From assembly GCF_963676685.1 (NCBI RefSeq), contig NC_092357.1, positions 65,885,957 to 65,949,956 on the forward strand: DNA of 64,000 nt, read 5' to 3'. Below the pieces are notes generated by a model. The model saw only the letters and a list, made by a program, of their open reading frames with translations, had not been told where the DNA came from and did no database searches. Positions 30,700 to 43,520 of the stretch are shown here, piece by piece (the stretch's first letter is position 1; each line of letters begins with the position of its first letter). The position numbers and the translations under genes are program-made. The stretch comes from Mytilus edulis. Its lineage: Eukaryota > Mollusca > Bivalvia > Mytilida > Mytilidae.

Positions 30700-31035
30700 A
30701 AGTAAATCTTTTAAATTACTAACTCCGTTTCACAGATGAAGGGTGATAGAAAGGATGTATCGTGTGGAAAACATCAACATCTGACTCAAATTTCAAAACC
30801 CCACCCTCAGTTTATCTTTAAAATTACTTACTCCGTTTCACAGATGAAGGATGATACAAAGGCACACTCTAGGTCGTTCAATGTTCCTAAATCTTAAGAA
30901 TTACTTACTCCGTTTCACAGATGAAGGGTGATGCAATGGAACACTCTTGGTCGTTCCATGTTCCATGTGTACCATTTACCCATTACAACACAGTTTTCAG
31001 TTTCTTTTGTTACCTATTCTGACATCGTACTCGGA
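30700..31035 (-). pseudogene. Relic of an A-type lectin exon 4, its end tandemly repeated
   Basis: On the minus strand from about 31035, the sequence follows exon 4 of lectin A: a diverged DNW region, TENCVV, then after a frame change at about 30953 WNDQECSIASPFICETE followed by GTAAGTAATT, the exon-4 donor. Downstream on the same strand this end is repeated: at about 30875-30820 it reads NDLECAFVSSFICETE with GTAAGT, and at about 30750-30715 FICET with the donor changed to GTTAGT. The flanking intron sequence is repeated too (period near 107 bp for the last two). No other exon of this copy was found on the minus strand. Dead. Confidence 0.8.
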
Positions 31036-31059
31036 CTTCTTTAAAACTGAGTTTTAATG

Positions 31060-31400
31060 TGCGTATTGTTGTGTGTTTTTATACATTGGCTAGAGGTATA
31101 GGGGACGGTTGAGATCTCAAAAACATGTTAAGACCCGCCGCATTTTTGCGCCTGTTCCTTTTTGGAGCCTCAGGTCTTTGTTAAATGTAGTCTTGTACGA
31201 TGTTTAACTTAAGTTTCTTGTGTAAATTGCGGAGTTTAATATGACGTCCATTTTTACTCAACTAGTAAACATTTTTGTTAAGGAGCCAGCTTAAGAACGC
31301 CGCCGGATACTGGAATTTCTCGCTGCATTGAAGACCCTTCACTGCTCATTGTCGGGATATTGTCTCTTTGACACATTCCCTATTTCCATTCTCACTGTTA
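31060..31400 (+). repeat. Mussel interspersed repeat, family R2, long copy
   Basis: It holds AAGACCCGCCGCATTTTTGC, TAAGGAGCCAGCTTAAGAAC, CATTGAAGACCCTTCACTGC and GACACATTCCCTATTTCC. Confidence 0.75.
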
Positions 31401-34020
31401 ATCAGAAACAAATTGTTTGTGAAGATTGGCAGTTTTAATAAAAAAAAATATTCATTTTTTTATATTCCTAACATCAACTTCAGAGCTAATAACTGTCAAA
31501 TTCTGATCTTTCAAGATTGAATAACCTTTTTATATAAAACTCTACAACTGTTCTAATGGGTTTAAGAGTTTCATTGTATTTTCTTTTACCAAAAGGAAAT
31601 ATAAAAAAATCATCTTCAAAAGTTTATTTCGCTGAAAATAGACTTTCAACTTAATCACTTCAAATTATAACTTAAGCTGAAAGCCATACTAGTATAATAG
31701 TGTTATTTAGAATAAAAAGTCGTTGAGGCTTGAATATATCGTTATTTTGACATGGGTTGACCCTTTTGTGACTCATGTTTTACCCTGAGCGATAGCCCCC
31801 ATGAATTATTTTGATTCGAATAGGACAAATACGGTAGTTCTTTTGATCGAAGCGCTCTAGGTGGAGGCAAGTATTTACCGATCCCATAAATAAACGCACT
31901 ATTAAATTGACGTAAACGAATGGAGCAAACTGAATTTGTGATATGCTTAAATTATTTAAAATAGTGTATTTAGATTATTTTGGATGAATTGAAATGATAA
32001 TTTACTTATATATTTCTTATATGTTTTGACAGAAATTGCTTATTCCACATTTTGGCGTCGTTTATTTACGTTTTCTTGTTGTGATAATTTTCAGTTTCAC
32101 AAGAGTGTATTTTCCCGTAAAATGCTTATATTCTTACGTCATCTTTCTATGACGCCGGGAAGCTCATTCATACAAAAAACAGAAAACGTTCGAGTAAGAT
32201 CGGAACAGCCAGTGAAATATATTCATATTTTACCACGGGTGTGTACTCAAAGCGTTTAAAGGACGTCATGTTAGAATAGAAAATAACTCATTGCTAGGTT
32301 GCAGACCTTATTTCAAATATTGTTTGTCAATGTTGCACTGTCAGTGTCATATTGAATACGAAATTTATTTAAACAGTTTTCAACCCTGTACAACGTAGTT
32401 TGTGTTGCTCTTCCGTCATAGATTTTGCAATGTGATTTGCTTAATTCCTGTCTGATACTATTTTGCTTTCCATTTGACCATTGACATAATTGACTTTCGT
32501 AGAGTATTGCATTTGTAATCTTTAATGTAATGAAACATCCATTTCTCTGTGAAACTGATTTTTATCATTTTATCCTGCAATTGACCAGATTCCACTGCAA
32601 ACACTCGACTTATCTACGTCTGTTTCGTTTATAATCTTAAATAACGTATATGTGTTTATACGTCTGCATAGTGTTACAGTTATCAAAATGCGGCTAAAAT
32701 AACTTTTGAACTAAATATAATAAAGTCAATTTTAAATGATAAAAAAACAAAATCAACGAACACGTGATAACTCCAAAATCGTGAGAGCAAAAACTAACAA
32801 ATCACTAATGATAGTTGTGGCATATCCGAGAGAGTATAATTATCAATGACAGGCTCTTACTATAAACCTAATGACGGATGCCCATAGGGGAGTACAATTT
32901 GCTAACTATTCCATAATACCCGCGATAAACACAGCTTAAAGTTCGGGCATGTTCTTGCTTTTGTATTATTGCATTGGTATGTGGACTTTTCTCTCTTTTC
33001 GTGTCTTTTTTATGTTCATGGTATTGTCAGTTTATATTCAACTCATGAGTTCAAACTGTCCCCTTAGTATCAATATAGAAAACGATTACCGTAGACGCAT
33101 TTAGCAAACCTTTGGAAATATTTGGACCTCTATGCTCTTAAATTGATTTGAATATTCATTTTGTTGTGTTCTAGCGTCAATAATGAGTCTTTAGTAGACG
33201 AAATTCACGTCTGGCATTCACAATATTTTACGCCAGAGTTATTGAGTCGCTTACAAGGTCATATTGCTATTTAGGAAGACACGTTTAGGAGGTGTACTTG
33301 TTGCTTCCCTGTTGTGGATAGTGCCCTTTGACAAACATTATCAAGTTTACCATTTGATTAAAGACATTTTTTTATTAATAATACTACTTTATTTCACAAC
33401 AAATTGCATCTTAAAGCTAGGCTTAATGCATATTAAGGTTATGAGTTTATATGCACCAGTATTTAGAAATTAGACAAAATATTCTTCAGGTAACCCAAAT
33501 GTTTTCGGATAAAAGTGTTCTGAGATATGAGTGGAGAATAATATACCTATACACACACTATGGTTTCTAAAGATGAAAACTTAATATATATATAGATTTC
33601 TCCAATAAAAAACACGATTTCACTAATTTACAATGTTATAATCTGTACACAGAATTGCCTCTTTTTTTTTTTGACTCATTTTATTTTGGTAGAGCTGTCA
33701 ATTAAAGTTTTTGAATAAATGTTTTACGTTAATCATTCACTTTTCTGTAGATTGTTTAACACCCATTAAACTTTAGTATCATTTGAACACACAGATCTTT
33801 TTAATAGAACTGCCATTTTTTTTTATTTGCGTTCTTTTTAAATTTCAAAAGATGTTATAACGAATCATGTTCTTTAATGTAAATCCAATTGAAATTAACA
33901 TAAAACAAAACATAGATAAAAAAAATAATACATACACAAACGAAGGATGTCAATTAAACCAAAAGTAAAGATATGAAAGAGAAAATAAATCAGAAAATAT
34001 TCAAAGGAAAAAGCTAAAAG
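31401..34020. other. Intergenic region between lectin relic and lectin D
   Basis: I find no exon with credible borders. The open frame 32026-32259 has no recognisable domain and no paralogue in the window. A fragment of family R6 (AATGAGTCTTTAGTAGACGA) lies at about 33175-33240. The rest is AT-rich and unassigned. Confidence 0.5.
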
Positions 34021-34027
34021 CGTCTTT

Positions 34028-34033
34028 TTTATT
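34028..34033 (-). terminator. Polyadenylation signal of lectin D
   Basis: TTTATT on the plus strand is AATAAA on the minus strand, 128 bp after the TGA of lectin D. Confidence 0.5.
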
Positions 34034-34160
34034 CAAATATTTTTATGTTTGATTCGTTAACCGCGCACACAAACAAACACTTATAATTTTGAAGGGATAT
34101 ACTTCCAAGCAATAAACAATCAGCACTAAAGAAATAAGTTTACAATTTTGTTGATTTTGT

Positions 34161-37100
34161 TCATTGTTCACAGATATATGCATGCTTACTTGCAGAAGCA
34201 TTATCACAATATAAATCGTTGAGATTGTAATGTAGATATGGATCAAAACCCATACATTCCTGTGGGTTATTAGGTGTCCCGTTTGGCTGACCTTTAGGAA
34301 AAATAAAGTAGGTCATCTTTAACATTTCTCCTTTCTTTATCCACCTCCAATCACCTGCAGGGTTCTTCCTGTCGAGGTTGCGACCACCAACGTAGTAGTA
34401 TAAACCTAGCAATACAAAATTATATGTAATATCAGCAAGTTATTTACAGACTTTGTCTTTCGTGCTTTGTGGAGACAGTAGAGTGCCTCTCCGTGTTTCG
34501 GATCTATGCTTTTTTAATATACTAGATAATGAAGTGTGTCTTTGGGCGAGGCCTTCTCTATAGATATAAGAAGATGTGGTATGAATGTCAATGTCTTTGC
34601 TCATTACTTTAGGAATATTTATTTATACTTATGTTTCACTATTCAGTTTAGTATGAATTCCATTTTCACTTAAGTAATACACATTTTTGTTTAGGGGCAA
34701 GCTGCATCACGCCTCTGGGTGCGGAATTTTATCGCCATTAATGGTCTTCGGCTGTTTTCTGTGTTATGGTTGGATTGTTGTCTCTTTGAAACATTCCCCA
34801 TTTTCATTCTCAACTTTAAAGTCTATTCCTCAAACTACAGAATTTTTTGTCATTAGTTTGCAATGCCCTAAACGTTGTCTCGTCGTTTGATATCTTTAGA
34901 GGTGATTACATTAATTTCATTTTCAGACCTATTATTATACAGCTATTAACATCTACCGTCCTAAATCCTGTCGATACATATATTTTGACAAATAACAAGG
35001 TTTTTTTACGAAGACTAATTATGATGTCTTTAAACTAAATCCATTATTCTTTTACGAGAATTTTCTTACAATTGGTGCTATGTGATTTTGTTCTTTCTTC
35101 CAATATATTGATTCTAGCGCTTTATAACTGATTTTACATATTTTCTCTTGTGACAACACTGTACTTGATAAACTTGTTCTTGGTAGACCAAAACGTGTTT
35201 TAACTCGGCTACATTTTCTGAAGTAAGTTTGTGAGTTTTTTTGAAAATCAAATGCGGACTTCAGTTATTGTTTGGTACATTATTCAGATCGTATGTTCCC
35301 ATTTGGTAGTAATTATCCAGTATAGGACCGTTTATAGCTTGCTATCAGGTATGAGAAAAGAAGTGAAATTACAAAAATACCGAATTCCAAGAAAAGATTA
35401 AAACGGATAATCTCTTATCAATTGCGCAATAAAAAAACCCACATCAAACTTATGGAAAATATATTGTATTCATGACTTGGTACAGGCAATTCTATAGGTA
35501 GAAAATAGTGCGTGTTGCTCCTTTTTGAAAGCCGTACACGTACTTATAGTTGCTAACATCTACGTTAGTTAATCTATTGTGGAAAATTCTCTTCTTTTTC
35601 AATTAAACCATGTCAATTTAAATGTAATAAGTCATATGATTTTGCATAAAATCATTCAAAGACAAAAACCACATATAAGTCCTTAATATATGTTATAAAC
35701 ACATGCACAGTTTTCCACTCAAAGTATACCTTTATTCCTTTTAAGAAGCTCGTTTTTCACTAGCATTGCTTCTTCCAGAGTTTCGAAGGTGGCTAGATAT
35801 CCCCCACGCTCCACGCAGCCAGCCTGCATTAAAATCCAAACATTGACAAGTGTATTAAACAATGTATGTGTTTATAAATAGTTTTCTTTCTGTTGGGGTT
35901 CTTGTTATTTTTCTGTATTATTAATAGAATTATGCATTTGTTTATGTCTCAAGAACTTTGTTGCCTTTAGATCAATGTAAAATTTCGAAAAGAGAAAGTT
36001 TACATGATCAAACTGAATATACGAAACATGAGCAAGCTGGTTTTTCAGAGAAAAAAAAATACATTAACATTTTAAATCAGTGCAATATCGAGATGGGAAA
36101 AAAAAGAGATTAGTGTGTGCACTCTACATTTAGGTCTGTCTTTTGTTTTCCATTACTAGACTTTTCCATCGTCTCATGCGTAATAGGGTCGTCCATTTTT
36201 GATATTTTACTCGCCAAGCACGCTATCGTCAATACTCACTTTTAATACGGACTTTCTATAAATCAACGCATCCTAGATCACGGGTAGTAAGGTCGTCATA
36301 TCGAGGGGCGTTTAGTGCAGTGATTTTTGTCATAGTTTGGTTAAGTTAGACATGGTTGTGTTAAGATTTTTTATTGACAATCATTGAATCAATATAAACA
36401 TTCGGATGTTTCGCTAAAGGAACCTCTGAATATAAATTCAAGATGGTAAGTATCTTTGTTTATTGATAATATGTTAGTGCATTAAAGTTTCATCATATAG
36501 TTATAATTTGGCACAGAATAATGCTTGCATATGTCAAAATTTATAAGTTGTTGTTCGTTTCTAATGCACACAGAATAGTTATTTCTGTGCTGTCTGTGAC
36601 ATCCCATATTTCGATATGGTATAACTCTGCCCTCAATTATTCCTAAAAAACCTACATTTGCACACAATTTAAGATTACAGAAATTTCGGTGTCATCGTTT
36701 GGTTCCTTAGTGGCACGGTTTCGTTCATGTTCGACATGGTTCAGTTATGTAATTCCTGTCGTAAAAATGTCAGTGTTACGATCAACATAAACAGACATTA
36801 TGAACAACTATTAAAATATTGTTCAACAATATTTTCACTGATACTAATTTTCGTGTTAGACCTATTATATCCTTCTTTGAGTCAATATAGTGTCGCTTTT
36901 TTTCTTATGTTGTTGTTTTTTCCCAGACGAGTAAATCTGAGTTGTACATATTAATGATGATCTACCCTAAAAAATACACCCTCGATAAGATAAGTCGTTT
37001 ACAGTAAAGCTAAGATATTATCCTTATAATTATCATGATTATAGAACAAGCACGTATAAGGAGATCACTAGAGTAATTTATTAATGAATTTCAATTATAG

Positions 37101-39900
37101 CAAATTTCTTTAAAAGTTGGTGTATTCGGAATACACTGTGACATAAGAAAGCACATAGTATTACGCCATTAGTAAATACATTATAGTTTCCAATGAGACA
37201 CCTATCCACTCTATACCAAATGACGTAAATGTTAGGTCACCGTACGGCCTTCAACAAATAAGCAAAAAATAAATATGATATACAAGAAAAAACGACAGGC
37301 AGTGAATGACAAATCGTAGACTTTAAACAATGTCATACAGAATATGACGTGGTTTAGATGTTTGCGGGCTCCCAAACAACCCCTTGTCTTAATCTGGGCA
37401 TGCAGGTTACACCACAACAAACTATATAAAATAGATGAAAAGCACTTGACTGATCAGATCGATATAGAGCATATTAATCAAGTAACAATGACGTCTACTT
37501 AAAGTTGCAAAACGTAAACGTCAGATAGTAAAAAAATAATCTTTCGGTACTAATTTTCAAAGCAATCCAAAAAATTGCTGATATCAACCTATGATTTAAC
37601 TTTCTTAAAATTCGGGTATGAATTGTACATATAAGTGCGCTGAAAATGCAATTCTCCATATAATTACACTTCTAAGGGACACAGTTCTTTCAAAATTAAT
37701 TGATCGGCACTAGTTTTTGAATGCATCCAATACATTGTTAATTTAAACCTTTAATGTAATTTTCATAAAATTCTGGCAAGAATTGTACATTTGGGAGTGC
37801 TTACAATGCAATTGTTGATATAACTTATGTTTCCATTGAACTCTTTTTAAAATAAATGATCGGCACCGATTTTCGAACTAGCTCAAACTATTACTAAAAA
37901 ACTATGATAAACGTTTCATAAAAAATCCGGCAAGAATTGTTAACGTGAGGCCGGACGGATGAACGCACAGGCCGACGGACGGAAAGGCGAACGCCCGATA
38001 TTTTCATTGACCCCGTAATACGTTACGCGGTGAACAAAAATATATAAATGTACGATTTGTCTTTTACGCCCACCAAATTTGGTCAAAAGGCTTGTTTCCT
38101 CTTTAGTCAATTAGTCTACTTCATTTTTCATAATCGCCTCCAAACAAACTATCAATATTTAGGTGCCACAAATATGTTTTAATTTGGATCTAAACCATGA
38201 CAAATGTAACCAAAACCATGACGAAAGTTTAGACTCTTAACTAAACCATGTCTATCGCTTAATCTAACCATACCAATTTGGATAATTTGGTTATCCTGCG
38301 TTAATTTCTTAAAAACAACAATTTCAATTTAGATAGTTAGACCTACAATACAGATTCAAACATTTAATTTGCTTTTAATTTGCTCATTTGAAAAGAACTG
38401 ACTCAATCATTTTGGGAAGTGACATAACTTATCCATGACCAACTTAACCAAATTATGACAAAATCACTGTACTAAACACTCCTCGATATAACGACCTTAC
38501 TACCCGTGTAGATACCAGGATTCAATTTTGTATTTATACCAGACGCGCGATTCCTCTACAAAAGACTCATCAGTGAAGCACGAATCCAAAAAAAGTTAAA
38601 AAGGCCAAATAAAGTACGAAGTTTAAGAGCATTGAGGACCACAATACCTAAATGTTTTGCCAAATACAGCTAATGTTATATATTTGTGCGGTATATACTG
38701 TTAGTTATACATACATATGCAGCAGAATCTCTGGCCACAGTTTCTGTACTGAAATAATAACAACCATCTGCTATTCTGTGATAAGGTGCTTTGCAAGTAT
38801 CTAAATAATACAATAGAACATTCGTATTTTTTTTTAAATCGCATTTAACAGGTTTTTTTTTAATATATTACTTTTGTACTTTTAAATACAGATAGCATAA
38901 TATGAACTTTTAACAACCTATAAAAATGCAATATATACACATTTTTTTCTTTAAAATTGCGACAGCATTTTACAATATTTTATGATTTTTTTTTCCCGAG
39001 TAAATATATATATCTCATCAGCGGAATATCTTTGTAAAATATTTCAGAAATATTTTATCACTTTGAAATAAATATCAATTATATGGTAATTTTTTTCCCT
39101 GTTTACAAAACTATGAATGTTTCGAAAAACTAAGGATTTTTTTTATCCCAGGCATGGATTACCTAAGTCGTATTTGGCACAACTTTTTAGAATTTTGGGT
39201 CAACAATGCTCTTCAACTTTGTACTTGTTTGCCTTTATAACATTTTGATCTGAGCCTCACTGATATTTAGATGAAAAGTGATAATTTTAATTATTTGACC
39301 ACTAAAATTTCCCCTCGGAACAACATTTTAAAGACGTACTTTATCATGCAAAATAAGAAATTTGTCTGTGATTGTCTTTGGCAGTATGTTCGCTTTTTGC
39401 TGCAAATGTATTGTTGTTTATGTCATTTATTTGGCAATTTTTTTCTATTCAATATTCGTATGTTTTTCTTTTAAAATTCTTTTCATCTATGCAACTGTGT
39501 GTGCGTGTGTGTTACAAAAGTTATTTCATATTCTGAATAGAATATGCTCTTGGAAAAAGTAATATTACAAAAATCCTGATTAAAGTTTCCCTTATCAACC
39601 GGTAAAATCAGAAGCTTTAACACATCAAAAGAATCGAAAACAACTTTCATATTCCTGACTTCGTACAGACATTTCCTTATGTAGAAAATGATGGACTTAA
39701 CCTGGTTTTATAGCTAGCCAATCCTCTCACTTATTTAATGTCGCATAATATTCCACTATATTGACAACAATTTAATGCATCTATTATTTAGATTCGATGC
39801 GATTTAATGCTTGAATGGTATTGTTATATTTAAACACCTTACCTTGGAGTGCATTGCTTAGTACTACGATACAAAAAACCAAAACAGCAAACAGAGACAT
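34161..39900 (-). CDS. C-type lectin D, secreted, QPN-like motif
   Basis: On the minus strand, exons 39900-39843, 38800-38715, 35823-35730 and 34405-34161 join with phases 1, 0, 1 to 161 residues. MSLFAVLVFCIVVLSNALQ is a clear signal peptide. The lectin domain follows: TCKAPYHRIADGCYYF, GGYLATFET, YYYVGGRN, WRWIKKGE, GQPNGTPNNPQEC, LNDLYCDN and AYICEQ before TGA. The first three phases equal those of A, B and C, but the last intron (phase 2) is missing and the domain ends directly at its final Cys-Glu-Gln. The sugar loop reads QPN rather than EPN or QPD, and WND is replaced by LND, so calcium-dependent sugar binding is uncertain. It is far more diverged from A and B than they are from each other. 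Intron 2 (3 kb) contains a TIR element. Confidence 0.9.
34676..34815 (+). repeat. Mussel interspersed repeat, family R2, fragment
   Basis: GGGGCAAGCTGCATCACGCC and GAAACATTCCCCATTTTCAT match R2. It lies in the intron between exons 4 and 3 of lectin D. Confidence 0.65.
35360..35515 (+). repeat. Mussel interspersed repeat, family R4, fragment
   Basis: AATTACAAAAATACCGAATT and TTCATGACTTGGTACAGGCA match R4, diverged. Confidence 0.6.
36279..38508. mobile_element. 2.23-kb terminal-inverted-repeat element with 5-bp target duplication
   Basis: The left end CACGGGTAGTAAGGTCGTCA (36279) and the inverse of the right end, CACGGGTAGTAAGGTCGTTA (38508), are inverted repeats of about 80 bp with roughly ten differences. 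Directly outside stand TAGAT (36274-36278) and TAGAT (38509-38513), a perfect 5-bp duplication. The interior has no long open frame, so it is non-autonomous. It carries a decayed R1 fragment (about 37175-37400) and three diverged tandem copies of a block near 158 bp (CGGTACTAATTTTC at about 37546, CGGCACTAGTTTTT, CGGCACCGATTTTC). CAC ends with a 5-bp duplication recall Transib elements, but the rest of the terminus does not let me assign a superfamily. Confidence 0.88.
38511..38675 (+). repeat. Mussel interspersed repeat, family R6
   Basis: TACCAGACGCGCGATTCCTC, AAAGACTCATCAGTGAAGC and AGAGCATTGAGGACC define it. Other copies: 54462-54620 in the same orientation; 39165-39265, 47930-48045, 55548-55695 and 61690-61850 inverted. 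The right end of the TIR element abuts it. Confidence 0.75.
39555..39785 (+). repeat. Mussel interspersed repeat, family R4
   Basis: TTCATATTCCTGACTTCGTA, GAAAATGATGGACTTAACCT and TTTTATAGCTAGCC match R4. It lies just inside intron 1 of lectin D, 58 bp from exon 1. Confidence 0.7.
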
Positions 39901-41060
39901 TTTTCACTGCAGTTGAACTCTCGTCGGGGAATATCACTAAAGTTATTATAGAGATGAGATGGTTGTTATTCAGTTGAATAAAACTGTCATTACCTACTTC
40001 CGTTCGATGTTCGTTGTAAATTCAGTATGTAAACTTACAGTTCAACCCTATAATTTTATCTTCAATAGGGCAAATAAAAAAATAATCAAATTCGTGTGTT
40101 TATTATAAATGTTTTTTTTTTCTGACAGCTCTCTCACTGAGTTGCTCATTTACGTTTATAAGTAAATATTTAAATACATAGCAGATGACCACTGTTTGGG
40201 CAAACACATAATGTTTCCGAACCCCGCTTTGTGTGGACTTTTTTAATATATATATACGCATTTAAAAACAAGTCACATATGATATACAGGAAACCACATA
40301 TATCCTTGTAAGTATCCTTCGTCAAGTTTAACTGCATAAATAATTTGTGTTAATTTTAAAATATTTTCGATTTTAATCTGATTGATATGATTGAAGTAGT
40401 CTATTTTGTTATTTGTTTTAGCTAGTTAAACCTTTCAAACCTACATGTTCATAAATGAGCCTCCACATGGGGTTTTTAATTATGTGATTACTAGACCGTT
40501 ATCTTATTTGATTACCTGAACAAATACTTCATGAATAGTTAATAATGATGTGATAATCTTGGACTGATTTTTGATTATCTTGTTTTAAAAAATAATTTAT
40601 TGGCAGAAAGTTTGTGACTGTGCGATTAAATACGGGTTATTCCAATGTTGAAGTTAAGTTTACAGCAAATAGAACACATTGAGGTTATTATATATTTGCA
40701 TAGCAAGATTTGAATAATGTAAAAACAAATCTCCTATAGCTTGCCGTTTTTAGAGGAACGTATAAATAGCGGTATCCTCGTGGGGAACATATCGAACATT
40801 TAAGAGTTCACTTTTTTAATGGTTTGCAGATAAGGTAATATTTTTTCAATAGATTTTGCATGGAATGTGTTCAATCATATCATACACAATGACCAGTTGC
40901 AAATAAAAACGTAGTTTAAAATTTAAGATTACATTACCTGATTTCCTGCAGTATTATCATAATATTGTCAATTTATCACTTTTGTTTGGTAACTTCTTTT
41001 CTTTGATTGAGGGTTTATAATTGAACCGAACATACAATGTTCAACATAATACAAATTGTT
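39901..41060. other. 5' flank of lectin D and intergenic sequence
   Basis: On the minus strand, TATAATAA about 40-50 bp upstream of the lectin D ATG is a weak TATA-like word. On the plus strand TATAAATAG at about 40760 is a better TATA box, but no coding exon follows it. The rest is AT-rich without recognised content. Confidence 0.35.
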
Positions 41061-41067
41061 TTTACTA

Positions 41068-41477
41068 GTACATTTTACGGACGCCATCACGAGTTGGTTG
41101 ACCGTTATGGAATAACCGTTTCACAGATGATATACGACGGATATGTTTCATACGTCGTAACTACAATCTCCTTCCCTTTTCATTAACAAAATGATTAATG
41201 TGACCGACCAAATTGGACTATTTACCGGGTTTGTAATAACATGAGCAACACAACGGGTGCCACATGTGGAGCAGGATCTGCTTACCCTTCCGGAGCTCCT
41301 GAGATTACCCCCAGTTTCTGATGGGGTTCGTGTTGCTCAGTCTTTAGTTTTCTATGTTGTTTCTTGTGTACTATTATTTGTCTGTTTGTCATTTTCATTT
41401 TTAGCCATGACGTTGTCAGTTTATTTTCGATTTATGAGTTTGACTGTTCCTCTGGTATCTTTTGTCCCTCTTGTTGT
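41068..41477 (+). pseudogene. Retroelement 3' end, short copy
   Basis: It starts inside the reverse-transcriptase C-terminus (FYGRHHELVDRYGITVSQM), is altered right after (an insertion near 41133 turns SDMF into YDGYV), and continues with the family tail: GGTGCCACATGTGGAGCAGG, GAGTTTGACTGTTCCTCTGG. Same orientation as the copy at 12404. Confidence 0.8.
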
Positions 41478-41754
41478 ATACAAAAGTATGTTAAAAAGAA
41501 AGTGTAGATAGCAATTGCAAGTGTTAATCAAGCGTCAAAAATCAAACAAAAACCGACAACGGCCATAAAGACGAACGACGAAATCAAGTATCGACAAAAA
41601 GCACAATTTTTCTTCGATCAATGAAGATTGATAACCGAGATAATAAATACGAACTATTTTGCTAATGCATGAAGGGTAAGACTTTGGTTAGCCTGTTTGT
41701 TTTGTTTTATTTGACAATTACATTTGGGATAACATTCAATCAAATTTAAATATA

Positions 41755-42535
41755 ACTAGAACACACCCGTGATATCGCGGATCCGTGACTGAATTAAAGT
41801 ATATAACTATGTGCAAGTCTTATTTTAGTATTGGTTTTGTCATCTGCTAAAGTCCTGCCGATTATAAAATACACAGTTTTCTCTGCTTTCAAATTCTTTC
41901 TGTGTGAACCCGTCGACCTGGAACTTATCAATTATTGGTAATATTAATTATTTGGAAAACAAAAGGTCCTGGAATGGAGTACTTTTTAATCAACAGCATT
42001 GTCCTATATTAGTTATAATAAAGTTGAATTCTTTGATTCGCTATTTTACGTCATGCCCGCGAACAAATTGAAAACTGTACCTATAACATGTATAATACGC
42101 CTTATTTTAAGTCCAGATTTTTAGTATTCGTATTGTTAACTTAGAAAGTCTTACTGATTAAAATACTACAATAGGGATGAATTTGACAATTATTGAGTTT
42201 AGTAGTGTCTTCCCTGTGATTATGACCCGTGTATACACCAAAATCCTTAATAAACCGTTTGTTGGTGCGCCTGTCAGATGCGGAACGTATAGATAAGATA
42301 ATAGGTAACAGGTGAATATACTATTGGTATCGGTATCGGATTCGACCCAAAACTTGTTAATTATTGACAATAATAAATATGTGGAAAACAAGAGGGTCTT
42401 GAGTTGTGTAATTTGTAATCAATACCATTGTCCTATATTAGCTATATGTAAAGTTGAATTTTTTTATTTGTTGTTTTTACCTGATGACGGCTGACAAATT
42501 GGACCTCGTTATTTTAGTATTATAGATATATACAG
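41755..42535 (+). repeat. Two diverged copies of a mussel repeat in tandem orientation
   Basis: The sequence from AATTATTGGTAATATT (41930) through CATTGTCCTATATTAGTTAT (41997) is matched by AATTATTGACAATAATAAAT (42358) and CATTGTCCTATATTAGCTAT (42425). GACCCGTG-type and CACCCGTGATATCGCGG words start the copies. An inverted piece with AAACAAAGCAAGAAAGCCAA (about 42612) matches CTTGCTTTGTTTG near 58151. Confidence 0.6.
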
Positions 42536-43189
42536 GTGTAAGTTTGTTTGTCTATATATACTGTTTGCAGATGTCAGTCTTATTGCATTGCTTGAGCTAA
42601 TGTCTATACAAACAAAGCAAGAAAGCCAACCAAAGTTTTACACTACAAGCATTCGGAAATTATCTCTAATTTATAGTACATGATAATTATGGTGCACTAT
42701 TTATTTCTTTCAACATCCGGATATCTGCATTAAAAAACATTGAGTTAAACAAAATTAAGATAGATTAATGTGATAAGCACTAACTATATGCTATAAAAAA
42801 AACGCTGTTGCTCCCCTCACAAAATATGTGCGTCTATCGCAACGGCCACTTTCCTACATTGTAGTTTAATCCATAAATCAATTCTGTTTTTTTTGCTCAT
42901 CCTGAATTTAAGATAATTGTTCTGTTTTTAGTTTATGCCTTCCTTCTATAGTTTTTGAAGTACACATGGGTCAAATTCATATGCAATAACGTCTTCAAGA
43001 TATTTATTGACAATTTCTACTGTGGTGGCCAATTTGTAGATCTTATCTTGCGAATCATTGTTGCTGTTTACGTTTTCTTTCTATCTGCTATAGTTTTTCC
43101 CCAGACACGAATAGCTCCTTACAAATCATTTACGGTAAATAATTGTTGTAAGGAGTCAACTGAACAACTGGTTATTTCACGTATTTGAT

Positions 43190-43345
43190 TGATGTTTGAT
43201 TTTTGGTGTTTTAACGCCACTTTTAAGCACCGCATTTAGACTATTTCATGGCTGCCAGTTTTTATTGGTGGAGGAAGCCAGAGTGCCCGGAGAAAACCAC
43301 CGACCTACGATAGGGAAACTGAAAATCCTAGTCAATTAGGATTGG
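43190..43345 (+). repeat. Bivalve interspersed repeat, family R7
   Basis: TTTTGGTGTTTTAACGCCAC, GGAGGAAGCCAGAGTGCCCG and GAGAAAACCACCGACCTACG are hallmark words of a repeat widespread in bivalves. A second copy is at 52184-52335. Confidence 0.75.
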
Positions 43346-43349
43346 AGTC

Positions 43350-43520
43350 AAACACGTCATATTCCTGACTTTGTACAGTCTTTTTCTCATGTAGAAAATG
43401 GTGGATTGAACCTGGTTATTTAGCTTGCTAGACCTCTCACTTGTATGACAGTCGCATTAAATTTCTTTATATTGACAACGATGAGAGAACAAAACAAACA
43501 GACATAATAGGTAAAAATAT
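43350..43520 (+). repeat. Mussel interspersed repeat, family R4
   Basis: CACGTCATATTCCTGACTTT, GAAAATGGTGGATTGAACCT and CTCTCACTTGTATGACAGTC match R4. It directly follows the R7 copy. Confidence 0.72.

Noticed and set aside
32026-32259. 77-residue open frame upstream of lectin D
   Set aside because: No domain, no splice logic, no second copy.
40755-40850. TATA-box promoter (TATAAATAG) with a short untranslated exon
   Set aside because: The TATA word is good, but no coding exon of matching phase follows on the plus strand before lectin B, which has its own first exon.
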